64,000 nt of DNA from Agriotes lineatus (lineage: Eukaryota; Arthropoda; Insecta; Coleoptera; Elateridae): contig OW679203.1 of NCBI GenBank assembly GCA_940337035.1, forward strand, positions 79,561,061 to 79,625,060, in the 5' to 3' direction. Both the position numbers and the translations under genes were made by a program. A model generated the notes under the pieces. That model had not been told where the DNA came from, ran no database searches, and saw only the letters and a list, made by a program, of their open reading frames with translations. Below are positions 22,430 to 35,032 of the stretch, piece by piece. Numbering within the stretch: the stretch's first letter is position 1; each line of letters begins with the position of its first letter.

Positions 22430-25400
22430 AACTTTAGAAAAATTTGTCTCTTTAACTAACGCTCTATTTTGTTCCGGTTTTCTAGAATGTGTAATTTTTA
22501 AAAAAATTTACAAATGCTTAAAAATGAAAAATCAAATTTTTTTTTAATTATAAAAGAAAGTTCTGTGCGTGTATCCACCAGGTTTTTAGATTACTATAAC
22601 GAATCGACACAACACTAATGATAGTTGCAACTTGCAAGAAAGTACTACTACATACAACTAGGTATATGACAATAATTTCTATTGAAAGTAATTGCTGCCT
22701 CTGTATGCGCAGTAGCCTATCCGCAATAGACTATTTAATTAAATTGTTTTGCTATACCATTTAAAAAAACGAATACACAAAAAAAAGACTAGAATGGACT
22801 CAAAAAAACATACTCCTGAAATAACTTGTATTTATTATAACTAATTCAAATATTTAATGCAACTTGTGCTTTATATATAAACTATCAGCAGTTTCATTTC
22901 TTATTATGAGTATTACATAAAATGTTGTAGCCTTTTCCCTTATTTATGCTTGATTGTATAATCAATTTTTAATCATAAATTAACGAAATAATTTCTTCAT
23001 TGTAGTAATTTCCTTATTAACTTCTTTTAATTACGACTTGCCTTTAATGATATAACCGGTACGATGCTATTCAATCATAATTTTATAACAATAGTAGCAT
23101 CATTCTAGGAAACGAGGATAATAATAAAGTGCCAATTACCAATCCAACAAATGTCACTTTCCTGCTGCCCTAAGCGATTTAATCGCTTCGTTTAATAAAC
23201 GATTAATTTATTGTCACCGCCTTTCAGTTGCGTAAAACAGGACAATGCAGCCGATTTCTATTGGAAGCTGATATGAATGAAATGACAGGAATGGAATTCG
23301 TTTACCCCCTTTACAGAACTTTTTCAATTCGAACAGCAGAGCTGCACTAAACGTCATAAAACACGAAATAATCCTGCACCGGGCCATGAATGTCATCAGA
23401 AATATGCACCGATCCGTGTTTTATGCGGAGTTTTATTGCCTATTAAATGCGAAATGGTTTAATCGATAACAATTATATATTTTTAGATATCCTCGCTTTT
23501 TCTAGCTTGACATTGCCAGAAATAAAATTATGGTAATATAAGAATGAACGGAAAAAGAAATAAGACAGAAAACAGAATGTTCTTACTGATAACGTGATAA
23601 GCTACAAGTTGCTCTCAAAAACGTTTGCTTCAGCTTTTTTGCAGTATCCAATCGATTCTACCAACTGGGTACTGAATAGTAAATTTAGAATATTTTAAAG
23701 AACCAATTTCATTGCTGCGTTGGCGCAAGCATAACGATGAGACCGGTTAGCTGACGTTAGTTATTTATTGTTTCATCTGTAATTTCTAGTTACGCCATTT
23801 ACCAATAAACGACGCAGTTTTCTTGTGACTTTGACTAAATTATTGAGATCATGCCCCAAACGACCCCTTCTTTCTGACATATGTAAAACCAAGCGAAACT
23901 GCGTGCGTGCATCACGCTGCGTCGTCACCAATTGGACATATTATTGAACATTGTCATTTTAGCAAACGCTTGTTTGCTGGGCACTTCTTCTTTATAACAA
24001 GCATTTAGATGTTTAGCACGGTTTTGAATAAATTAATGGGAAATGGTAGCTTGTATTTGAATGTAATACCGAGTGCTTAATCTGTAGAAATTAATTTTAA
24101 TAAATGTTGGTGACGCACAGATTAGTAACAAAAAGCTTCCTGCAATAATAATTATTATTTCCTGGAATTATTTCCAATGCTTTATAAAGTGTATAAAAGA
24201 TTCTGCAACAACCATAAAACCAATGGGACCTCTGCTAAAGACCCCGACACGGAAATGTGTGCAAATTTTACTTCAATATCTCTGACCTTTGCTAGTAGGG
24301 TAAAGTAATAACCTACACGATTAGTTGGCCTTAGCAATCTTATACTAATTAATTTTGCGCGTTAAAGATATTTAGATAGATTCAGATACGTAAAAGGTCG
24401 TGTCGTGCTGTGTGTGTGCATTTCAATATTCTTGAGAAACAAATATAGTGGGTTTAAAAAATATGCAATAAAAAGTGGGCATAAATGTTGCAGTTTCTAT
24501 AAAAAATATTTATTGCTGTATTAGCAATGTCTTTTAATCAGCAATAATTGGATACGGTTAGAACATTAACAACCACATTAGTAAACAAACATGATGAAAC
24601 ACACAATTCATGCGCTACACCTGCTGCAAGGCATTGTGTTTACAACACCATATTTGATTCCACAAATTAAAAATAACCATTACAATAGTTATTGGAGCTG
24701 AACCAGAGTAGGCTACTTCAATTATAAATTGTTTAACACAAATATCAGAAATAAAATTTACTCAAATAAATGCTGAAAGAGATCTAAAGATGTAACCAAC
24801 GATCAGCGTAAATTTGATTATGAAAACTGAGAAGAATAAACAAAGAAGTTTACTAAAAGTACGGTTCTAGCAGCATATATTAAAAAACGTAAATTAATTA
24901 TCAGTATTGAAGCAGATCAGTAGCAGCATATAACCAAAGGTGAAAGATATTGAAGGAAACGATCATGTTTTACAGAGGAAATGCATCAGAAAATCCTAAA
25001 ACAAGACAAACCAACAGTACAGCGTCAACCCCAACACTATTCAATCGACAAGAGACAATCAAATAATTTGCAAAAAAAGGTAACAGAAATACAGTGCAAC
25101 CGTCAGTTGATCATTCAATAAAAATATTTCAAATGCGAACAACGAGATTATACACAAAATATGAATATTCTTGTATTAGTCAATTGAGGTAATCCGCTAA
25201 AATGAATAAAATTACATGGTAACTAAAGGACAAATACATCTACAATAAGCAATTGCAAAGGACACCTAACGGATAATAGATATAGAAATAATCGGCTACA
25301 CTTGCACTAAACAATACACAAGACTTACAAGTCTTCTTATAATCGAAGCGATCGTCAGAACTCCCACAAGAACAGTAAACTTAAGGAAAATAGGCAGGAA

Positions 25401-25459
25401 AAATTTGAGAGTAACTACACAAAAGGACAAAGATATTTTCCAGGAGATAGGAAAGGAAG
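22430..25459. other. AT-rich DNA, no gene seen
   Basis: About 3 kb without a recognisable gene, RNA or repeat. The few open frames are about 60 codons and lack motifs. Confidence 0.5.
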
Positions 25460-25463
25460 AAGC

Positions 25464-26774
25464 TGTAACGCTGGCTCCCGTTTGAATCCGATTCATTCAA
25501 TATTAAATAATATTTGCTGATTTAAACGTCGCCGACCTTTAGCGTTATCAAGAACCCGGCGTGTCCCAGCAAGATAAGATAGCGTAGACCGAAGTTCCGC
25601 CCGTGGAAACAGCGCAAACAAAGGTATGACGCGCGCCGTTTCTTCCCACCTAACAGCATTTAAAAGCATATAAAAGGGCTTGCAGAACGCATTTCAAGAG
25701 AGATTCCCCAGAGATTTCCAAGAGATACCTGATTCTCCTCCAGCAAACATCTAGTCCCCGATCCTTCATCCTGCCCTGTCCTGAGAGTCTCTCCGTTGAC
25801 TCTACCAGTACCTGGGGAACCGTTCCGAGGCTGAGTTCAAGTTAGTGGTTTCGCGAGAAACGGCTGACACTCAGCAATACTTTCCTCTAACCCTCCGCAT
25901 AAGCTGAGTTCAAGTTAGTGGTTTCGCGAGAAACGCCTGACACTCCAGCAATATTTTCCTTGTAAAATATTCCACAACGAAAACCGCCTGTAGTCCAGTA
26001 ATAACTAACGTAACATGGAAATCCCAGCTCCCTGGCATTTTAAATTCACCGCCTTGCTATTCAAGCAGAATTAAAAGCTTCAAGCTACCTAAGTAGAATT
26101 TACCTGAATTAATCCTTGAGAGTTGTAGCGGCCGTCTTGCTTGGGAACTCTGCGGACCGCACTGATAGCTTCGCCAAAGAGTTCACCTGCAGGTGCCGAG
26201 GTTAACCTCAAAAGTCACGCCGATTCGGAGCTTCGTTCTTCAAGCGAAGCCTCGTCGTCTGGCGAATTCCTCGGAGTATTTCACCACCGAACTGTAGTTA
26301 CACGTATAGGGTGAAAACCCGCGTTAGCAGTTTTAATTTGTTATTTGTTTACAGAAACCAGAATCTGCAGCTCGGCGAAATTTGGCAGACTGCGCTGTGC
26401 CGTTGCGCTCGTCCCGAAGAGCAACGAAATAGCGGCCCGGCAGATCACGACGTCTCCAAACGTATCGCGCACGAGGTCCCGCCCGCGAGAACCAGGAAGC
26501 CGCTACCGTCCGTAGAATCCGTCTCCGCGAGAACCAGGAAGCCGCGTTTTATACGATCGTTAATTTTGAGCAATATACATCTCGTTTAATTAATTACACG
26601 AATATTTACTTATGTACGATAGTTATATAAAATAAATGTTATACAGGATACTCCGTTAGTGTGTTTTGCTTATTTATGGTATATCTGAGGGAACGATGGA
26701 ACCTATCTCCGAAATATGAGCTAACCCGTGGTAAATAAATATTACAACCCCTATAAGCAGGGGCGGATATTACA
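25464..26774 (+). repeat. Left LTR, 1311 bp
   Basis: Begins TGTAACGCTGGC and ends GGCGGATATTACA. It has a TATA box (CATATAAAAG near 25669) and AATAAA at 26631-26636. It contains two copies of a tandem unit beginning GCTGAGTTCAAGTTAGTGG (near 25830 and 25901). A segment of about 42 bp ending GAGAACCAGGAAGCCG is duplicated here but single in the right LTR. Confidence 0.9.
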
Positions 26775-26792
26775 TGGCGCCCGAGCAGGGAC
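26775..26792 (+). promoter_or_regulatory. Primer-binding site, Lys tRNA type
   Basis: TGGCGCCCGAGCAGGGAC begins directly after the left LTR. It is complementary to the 3' end of Lys-UUU tRNA with one mismatch (the usual sequence has AACAGGG where this has AGCAGGG). It would prime minus-strand cDNA synthesis. Confidence 0.8.
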
Positions 26793-27647
26793 GTGAACTC
26801 AGATATATGTACATAAATTGGCAAACACACACCTGCAGCTCCAGATGGCGCCCGAATCCCGAGAAAACTCTGAAAATACCGAACCAGTAAATTTTGTTGT
26901 AGTTTAAATAATGTACAAAACCTGTTACAGCCTTGCCCTCCAGGGGAATCTACCACAGCCCAGAAACCGAGATGTTCCAGTCTAGAATTCCCAGATCCCC
27001 GTCCAGGTCCTGTCAGTTCTAGATAAGATCTTTCCGAGATCCCGTCCAGTCCAGAAAATCCTTCTCCAACCCTCAAGGACCAGCGGCTTCACTGCTGGTA
27101 CGGGATTTTGCGTCCCCGAGGTGCCTTAGCTAAATTGCCGACAATACTACGGACCGCCCTCGTAGTACCGCCTTCCGAAATTCCAGAAGAAATCCGTAGT
27201 CCGCAGTCCGCCTGAGAGACAACCCTGATGTCTCATCCGCCGGAATATCTGCAGGTGTAAGCACCTGGTGCGCCTGTAAATGAATGAATGTAAAGGTACA
27301 TGATTGCCGAATGCGAGTTTCAATGCCGCCCTAATTAGTGAGAATGCTAGAATGCCAGAATGTTTGCTAGTGCTATCCCGAATGTTATTCTCCTTTTGAA
27401 GCGTGCTCCCTTGTCCCCGTAAACCCGGATTTTGGCAGGATATAGTAGACGATTAGTCGAAGCTTGAAGGAGAGAATGTGTTTTCCGTACCCGACTACTG
27501 TTCACCGTTTGCCCGAAATTGTATGCAAAATTTCCAGAGAGCGTAGTTTAGAATGCGTCCCAGAGCGATCCTGCGCACCGTTTTTTTTGTGAAATTGTAT
27601 GCTGGTCTCCGCAGCCTCTACAATTTCCCCAGTAAATTATGTGAGAA

Positions 27648-27835
27648 TAGGTTATCCTGGAACCTAGATGTTTTACACGCTGAGAGAATCCCGGAATAAT
27701 TGAAGGTCGAAACCGCGACTGCACCGGCTCCAGTATTTATAGGTTATCCTGAAACCTATACGTTTTCGCACGCTGAGAGAATCCCGGAATAATTGAAGGT
27801 CGAAACCGCGACTGTACCGGCTCCAGTATTTAAAT
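27648..27835 (+). repeat. Tandem duplication, about 92 bp, inside LTR element
   Basis: Two adjacent copies of a unit that starts GGTTATCCTGRAACCTA and ends GGCTCCAGTATTTA, with a few substitutions and a small length change. It lies in the non-coding internal region. Confidence 0.8.
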
Positions 27836-28279
27836 GTTGAATGTTTGAACATTTGAAAGTTTGCGTTGGCCGAATTGCAAACTGCGACCGCAGTTTTGCA
27901 ACCGCCTGTAACGTGAGTTTGTGTGCACTCCTTGAACGTAGCATTTCGCCCCAGTGCCTATAAGAAGCGCGCGTTCACTCCGTCGAGTGCACATTTTTGT
28001 GCAACAGAATGCACTCCGTGAAATGGCATCCAGGCCATTACCAGAAATATTTTTGTGCAATAGAATGCACCCCATGAACTGGCACCCAGGCCATTGCCAG
28101 AGTTACCCGAATGAATGTGAATGATATCCTGAAGGACCTGTAGGTCGAAACCGCGACGGCGCCGTGTCCTGAAGAGTGCATGTGTATCGCATATGTATGT
28201 TTCTCCGCCGACAGAATATAAGTTGAAACCGCAACCTCTGTATTCGACCAGGCCAGAATTTAGAGTAAAAATTGTACTC

Positions 28280-28455
28280 ATCCTGTATATAGTTTTCGAA
28301 GAAACGCTCGGTAAAAATTTACCCACCCTGTATATAGTTTCCGAAAGTTAAAATTTTACTCACCCTGTATATAGTTTCCGAAAGTTAAAATTTTACTCAC
28401 CCTGTATATAGTTTTCGAAGATTAAAATTTTACTCATCCCGTATATAGTTCCCGA
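28280..28455 (+). repeat. Minisatellite, about 50-bp unit, 4-5 copies
   Basis: Units contain CCTGTATATAGTTTYCGAA followed by GTTAAAATTTTACTCA; copies start near 28281, 28329, 28379, 28402 (partly overlapping variants) and 28440. The tract sits about 130 bp upstream of the right LTR. Confidence 0.75.
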
Positions 28456-28591
28456 TTATCCCCTAGTTTGAATGTTTTCTGTGTCCGGTCTCAATAATCA
28501 CGAGATCTCCAGGTGATCTCTGTATTGTTTTGAGAACCCCCTTGAAGGAGCTGCCCACCGAATTCCCGTTTCCTCCGAAGGGACCGGCATA

Positions 28592-29936
28592 TGTAACGCT
28601 AGCTCCCGTTTGAATCCGATTAATTCAATATTAAATAATATTTGCTGATTTAAACGTCGCCGACCTTTAGCGTTATCAAGAACCCGGCGTGTCCCAGCAA
28701 GATAAGATAGCGTAGACCGAAGTTCCGCCCGTGAAAACAGCGCAAACAAAGGTATGACGCGCGCCGTTTCTCCCCACCTAACAGCATTTAAAAGCATATA
28801 AAAGGGCTTGCAGAACGCATTTCAAGAGAGATTCCCCAGAGATTTCCAAGAGATACCTGATTCTCCTCCAGCAAACACCTAGTCCCCGATCCTTCATCCT
28901 GCCCTGTCCAGAGAGTCTCTCCGTTGACTCTACCAGTACCTGGGGAACCGTTCCGAGGCTGAGTTCAAGTTAGTGGTTTCGCGAGAAACGCCTGACACTC
29001 AGCAATACTTTCCTCTAACCCTCCGCATAAGCTGAGTTCAAGTTAATGGTTTCGCGAGAAACGCCTGACACTCAGCAATATTTTCCCGAAACCTCCTAAT
29101 AAGCTGAGTTCAAGTTAGTGGTTTCGCGAGGAACGCCTGACACTCCAGCAATATTTTCCTTGTAAAATATTCCACAACGAAAACCGCCTGTAGTCCAGTA
29201 ATAACTAACGTAACATTGAAATCCCAGCTCCCTGGCATTTTAAATTCACCGCCTTGCTATTCAAGCAGAATTAAAAGCTTCAAGCTACCTAAGTAGAATT
29301 TACCTGAATTAATCCTTGAGAGTTGTAGCGGCCGTCTTGCTTGGCAACTCTGCGGACCGCACTGATAGCTTCGCCAAAGAGTTCACCTGCAGGTGCCGAG
29401 GATTGTTAACCTCAAAAGTCACGCCGATTCGGAGCTTCGTTCTTCAAGCGAAGCCTCGTCGTCTGGCGAATTCCTCGGAGTATTTCACCACCGAACTGTA
29501 GTTACACGTATAGGGTGAAAACCCGCGTTAGCAGTTTTAATTTGTTATTTGTTTACAGAAACCAGAATCTGCAGCTCGGAGAAATTTGACAGACTGCGCT
29601 GTGCCGTTGCGCTCGTCCCGAAGAGCAACGAAATAGCGGCCCGGCAGATCACGACGTCTCCGAACGTATCGCGCACGAGGTCCCGCCCGCGAGAACCAGG
29701 AAGCCGCGTTTTATACGATCGTTAATTTTGAGCAATATACATCCCGTTTAATTAATTACACGAATATTTACTTATGTACGATAGTTATATAAAATAAATG
29801 TTATACAGGATACTCCGTTAGTGTGTTTTGCTTATTTATGGTATATCTGAGGGAACGATGGAACCTATCTCCGAAATATGAGCTAACCCGTGGTAAATAA
29901 ATATTACAACCCCTATAAGCAGGGGCGGATATTACA
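28592..29936 (+). repeat. Right LTR, 1345 bp
   Basis: Same sequence as the left LTR except for about a dozen substitutions, a third copy of the GCTGAGTTCAAGTTA unit (copies near 28959, 29031 and 29102), an extra GATTGT near 29402, and a single instead of double GAGAACCAGGAAGCCG segment. These repeat changes explain the length difference. Confidence 0.9.
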
Positions 29937-29940
29937 AAGC

Positions 29941-30380
29941 TACCAATTTATAAATCATGCTGATTCTTTTGGTATCGAACGATGAACGTTTCGGAAGATA
30001 ATTTAATTCAGAAACGTTCGTGTTCTAATATATTTGATTTTGTGGTGTGGCGAAATACCCAAAGAAATAGCATGCTTATTAAAGCGCCAGAAACAAAATT
30101 CAGAGATTATATCAATTTACAGTTTACGAAATGTAATTTAATCTAACATTAATATCATTGTAAATGCTGCACCTGTACTGATCGAACTTACTTCTTCCGC
30201 GATCGGGCGTACTTCCTAACGTTATCCCCTCCACTTAATACCATTCTCTGTGCGAGCATAGGTAAAGGTATAACTCAAAAAGAAAATTGTAAAACTTTCA
30301 ACTTAACTCCTAAATTTACAAATAGCCGTAGGTATAGAAAAGTACCAGCCTTGTTCAACGCAATATTTCTGAAACCCACA
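29941..30380. other. No gene recognised
   Basis: Short stretch between the LTR element and a LINE relic. AT-rich, no motif seen. Confidence 0.5.
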
Positions 30381-30399
30381 AATCTAAAAATAGAGCCAG

Positions 30400-31240
30400 A
30401 AACCTGTTAAAGAATAGAGAAACGGTAATCGATATTGCCAACGGAATATTAGTACCGAATTTTTCTATTTATTTAAACAGTTAAAACATAAACAAGTTCT
30501 TAGATAAACATAATATCGTATCAAATACACAATTCGGCTTTCGAACAGGGAGAAGCACTCAAGATTCTATTAACCTACTTAGCCCAAGCCTATATTCAAG
30601 TGTATATAACAACATGAAGTCACTGTATATACTTATGGATTTTCAGTAGGCAGTCGATACAGTCTTACAAAATATTTTTCCAGAGAAAGGTTAAGATATC
30701 GGATTTAGAGAAACAATGTTTATATTCGTTGGAAAACTATCTCACAAATTGACCACAACTATATCTACCGACAAACTAATAATTTAAAATGTGAATCTAA
30801 ACGTGTAACATACGTTGTTCCACAGGGCTCTATAATCGATCTTTTTAGTATACATGTTACGATTTGCTTCAACTAAAACTAAATGGGTCAGCTATTGTTT
30901 TCGCCGACAGCATTATTGTTTTTTATGATGATTCTGCGTGGAAGAGATTGAGAAATAAAGTTGAAGTACATCTTACGATAACATTCAAGTGAAAAGACAA
31001 ACAACTTGCGGAACTTCAATGAACTACAAGTGTTAAGATGGACTAAGTATATTAAAATGAAACCACTGAAGCTTAAATATAATATTATATTGTCTAAAGA
31101 TGATTGTGTTAAAGATTCTCTGGAAGACAAAAACACGTACAGACTTGTTTGAAAGTTCAGTAGCTTATTTATGGCATAACAACGCGAAGCTCTGTAAGCA
31201 AAACTACCTGGAATAACCTATTACACAACCCCTTTTGTAG
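30400..31240 (+). pseudogene. Decayed LINE reverse transcriptase
   Basis: Broken-frame RT of a LINE different from the three longer ones. Readable fragments in order: NINKFLDKHNIVSNTQFGFRTGRSTQDSINLL, LYILMDFQ then AVDTV with an in-frame TAG between, a VPQGS-like region near 30825 in another frame, and GSAIVFADSIIVFYDD near 30890, which corresponds to the F/YADD active site with the second Asp changed to Ser. At least two frame changes and several stops are present. The style matches CR1/Jockey-type RTs, but the clade is not firm. Long dead. Confidence 0.75.
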
Positions 31241-31249
31241 GAGTTTTAT

Positions 31250-33670
31250 GTATAACAAAAACTAGTGATATCTACCCTGTTTGCTTAATTCACAGAAGTA
31301 AAATCAATAATAATATATATAATTATCACTTACCTTGTTGCTTTCAACTGAATCATATATTGACATATCTCATACTTTCATAATTGACTTTGAAATTATG
31401 TCATGTTTAAATATACCTCGGCTAGCCAGCTTATTTAGCAATTGAGACTTTCTTTACTTCCCAGCTGAATGAGTTAATGTCAAATATAAACTGTATTAAT
31501 GAATTGTACTTTGAATGACCAAATAAATATCAATTTGATTATTTAAATCACACTATTAGTACTTGAGTTTGAATCTAATTAACTGTTATAGTGTATTAAA
31601 CGTTTGAATTGACATTACAAATTAATAGTCAGATTAAAGTTGTCAAAATTATTTAATTAAATGAAAGTTCCAGTAAATGAGGTTAAATACTTTTTTAAAA
31701 AATAAGTACACCAAAATGATAAATTTCTAATTATAAAGATAGAAACCGTCGAGTACTCAAATCACAATATTAATTTAGAAAACTTAATATTCTAAGATTC
31801 TCTAAATCTAAATACAAGTTTTAAATTCTAAATTTGCCGTATCCAAACTGTTACTATAATACACTAACCTTCAACAGCCTAACTCGTACTTGCGATGTGG
31901 TTCTAATATCAGTTTCACACTGATCGAAGTCGTCAAACACCTACTTGGAGATGATGAGGACCCATAAAAGCTCATTGTAGACAGACTTGACCGTTTAATA
32001 TTTTCTTAAAACGGTATTGCAGCATGCCACACACAAACACTCACTAAACTGATGGCTTGTACACCAATGACCACTTGAAATGGCTTCTATAAATCTCCAA
32101 CTCACTATGTGAAAAATAATATTGACCCCTTGGTCAGTATTTGATCATGCAGAAGGCTATTCTTACTAACACGTATCAAATTTGAATTATATCCTCACAA
32201 TTAAAGGTATTATTAGACCTTTAATGTGAATATTTTGACTGAGATTCTTTAAATTATAGAAACTTTTCAACTCTTGTAAACAACCTCTTGGTTGCTAATA
32301 TTTACTGCCACCCGTTATTCTCTTACACTTGTTATCACATGATACCCTTTTGATATCTTGAAATTAATTGAAAATAATTAAGCATTCTTACATCATGCTA
32401 CATTACAAACCCTAAACGGCATTTCACTGATGGATTATATCCTGAAGCTAAAATGTTGGGCACTAAACAACTTTAAAATTGCAATGTGGACATTTACAAA
32501 CAAAAGTTGACAAATGATATCCACCACATAAGCGTACAAAGGTACAAATAAAACTCTTTAAAAGTGTTACACTGTTACCATTGGCACCAAAGAACAAAGC
32601 AGTCATTTGTTTGACTAAAGAAATTCTACTCAGTCAGTGAACAGTTAAAATAAGTAAGAAACTTAACATGATTGAAGATATTATTAAAAACTAAAAATAA
32701 GAAGAGCTGATCAAGTGATCGTTAGGGAACGTAGAGCAAAAGAGATCTAGCCTAAGACTAGTGTTGAAGACGAGTACAGTTCCAGCTAGGGTTCTTCGAG
32801 ATTGCCAATTCCCTTACTCACAAGATACGAGTCTTTGAGGACAATTTCAGTCGCCTTCTACTATTCTAATAATTTTAACACAGGTGTTTTATAGTATTGT
32901 CTATTCTCTTCACCGAATATTGGCTGTGTATCCGTAACATATTGCGCAGATCATTTGTTAATAATAACAATGTAGCCCTTATTACTTTGAATAATTACAA
33001 AATAAAAAATAAAAAATAACAAAATTCAATATGCAAACGGCGAAGTTCAGATGCCATTTAGTAGTAATGGCTCTGTTCTTCCATTTAACCTTTAACGTTT
33101 AGTATTCTCTAAACGTAAAGCTTACCAGATACAAAAAAGTATTTTTTTATGTTTATATAACTAAGTCAAGAAACCTAAACAATACGGCCCTTACTCTTGG
33201 GTAGAGATAAAGTTATGAGTTTTCCAAAAATCGGAAGCTGCATGCGCCAGGAAAATTAAGTGACGGCGTTAAAAAGAGAAAATTGATGACAATAGATATT
33301 TTTGGAGTACCTGAAGCAAGATCGTCAGATAAGGGTGTATATAATCATAAAGGTGTTCTAATGTATTATTCTGGAAACGATGGTGCAGACAGTAACCATA
33401 GACATGGTTTAGGGGTAGCGTAACCCAAGACACTAAAACGTTGTAACACCTTTTGATAGAACAATCATTATCTAAATTGAAAATCTGGTGTGATACACTA
33501 ACACAACTTCCTTTTAGAGTGATCTTATAGTAATTAGCCAAAAATTTAATTTTTAAGCATTTGCCAAAAGTTTCCAAGATTTACAAATTCTACAAAAACG
33601 GTACAAAATAGAGCATTAGTTGAAGAGACCAATGTTCTCAAAAAATTTAAGCTGAATTCAAAAATGTAAT
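31250..33670. other. AT-rich DNA, no gene seen
   Basis: About 2.4 kb with no recognisable gene, RNA or repeat. One minus-strand frame of 102 codons (33269-33577) has no motif. Confidence 0.5.
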
Positions 33671-33675
33671 AATAT

Positions 33676-34125
33676 ACCGGGTGTTCTATTTAAAATAGGA
33701 GTTAATACAAAAATAGAGGAAAAACAAAGAAACCCATTTTAGAAGTATTTAACTGGAAAATCACCTATCTGACATCAATACACATTAAAAGTGTAATAAA
33801 AACGTAAAGTTTGAAAAAATCGTTAAAGCCGTTTTTGAACAAATCGAAAAAAGCTGAAAAATCACAAAAGTAAAGCTCTACTTGCGGTTATGCGATTTTC
33901 TTTAAAAGCTGTCTGTCACATCTAGATAGTGCACAAAACTTATACCATACCTCTTTTCGTTGTTGAGATATTCTGTTCACAGACAGACAGACAGGCCAAA
34001 AACAAAAACATGTTTTTTGGGTTCAGGGGACTCTAAAACGTGAAGATCTGTTGAAAACTCAATTTCAAATTTTTGTGGTGAATCCAATAAGTACTTCCTT
34101 TATCGTAAAAGGAAGTAAAAAAGGC
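33676..34125 (-). repeat. Interspersed repeat copy B, HINE-like
   Basis: Reverse-oriented relative of 22008-22425. It ends (plus strand) with the hairpin ACTTCCTTTATCGTAAAAGGAAGT near 34096-34119 and begins ACCGGGTGTTCTATTTAAAATAGG at 33677. It contains a (GACA)n tract near 33980. The minus strand shares the segment order of copy A throughout. This copy seems to keep the outer end that copy A lost. Confidence 0.65.
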
Positions 34126-34459
34126 CTCAATATTATTCAGTTCTATGAACCAATTGTGATGAAGTCGGAAGCAGATATCAATAAGGTTATCAGAACTTGC
34201 ATGTAAAGTACTAAGAGAACTTCCAAAACGAGGAAGAGCTGTTATTGCCGTCATTTTTAAATAAATCCTGCTGTGAAGCCCATTAGTTTTCTCGTAACAA
34301 TACGTATTTCAAATAATGTTTGAAAAGCTTTTATTGAGCAGGTTAAGATCAACAATAAGAAAAATCACTTAGTTCTTTATCATCAGTGCCAGAAGAAAGG
34401 CTCAACTAAGGAACAGATTCATAGAGTAGTAGCTACCATAGAACAGGACGGTTCTAGGT

Positions 34460-34595
34460 AAATTGCTCGAATGCAATTGCTCGAAAACGAATTGCTCGAA
34501 ATCAGTTGCTCGAAAGTCAATTGCTCCAATGTGACTTTGCTCGAATTGCAAGTTTCTCGAACAGCAATTTCTCGATTATCTGTTGCTCGAAAAAA
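34460..34595 (+). repeat. Left arm: nine TTGCTCGAA units
   Basis: Nine diverged units of 14-17 bp. Unit variants include TTGCTCCAA (unit 5) and TTTCTCGA (units 7 and 8). Confidence 0.8.
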
Positions 34596-34896
34596 ATAAA
34601 GTTGTGAAATAGCCTTAACTCGAATCAGTTAATATCGAATATAAAAAAACACAAATTACAAATTATAACCTTTATTAATAAAAAATAGGTATAGGTATGT
34701 ATTACTTTCGTGTCTTAAGATAAACCTATTTAACATTATTTGTAATAACAACAAACCCATTATCCTGATTATAAATACGCGTAATTACATTTCAATGATA
34801 ATCACTTTTCTGTTACAAGAACATAATACTGTCTTTGACCACTTACTACAAAAGATTTTGAAGATTTTAGTATTGATGCATTATTTAAGACCACAT

Positions 34897-35032
34897 AAAT
34901 TCGAGCAAAACATTTTCGAGAAATTGCGGTTCGGGGAACTTGTATTTCGAGAAAAGTTACATTCGAGCAATTGGAATTTCGAGCAATTGATTTCGAGCAA
35001 TTGATCTCGAGCAATTGCATTCGAGGAATTTG
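34897..35032 (-). repeat. Right arm: nine TTCGAGCAA units
   Basis: Inverted partner of the left arm, also nine units. Units 2-4 from the inner side carry TTCGAGAAA or TTCGGGGAA, at or next to the pairing positions of the left-arm variants. Confidence 0.8.

Larger units (their letters stand above)
25464..29936 (+). mobile_element. Complete non-autonomous LTR retrotransposon
   Basis: A 4.47 kb element with LTRs at both ends (TGTAACG...ATTACA), a 4-bp TSD AAGC at 25460-25463 and 29937-29940, and a primer-binding site directly after the left LTR. The 1.8 kb internal region has no gag, protease, RT or integrase frame on the sense strand, so movement would depend on a related autonomous element. 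I counted roughly a dozen substitutions between the LTRs apart from repeat-number changes, about 1%, so it is young. The 4-bp TSD and end sequences suggest a Ty3/gypsy relative; in size class it is like LARD elements. Confidence 0.88.

Noticed and set aside
26639..27076. 145-codon minus-strand frame
   Set aside because: It spans the LTR end, primer site and leader of the LTR element in antisense, with no motif.
28280..28455. Repeat tract as a CRISPR array
   Set aside because: The units are near-continuous minisatellite copies without distinct spacers, in an animal genome.
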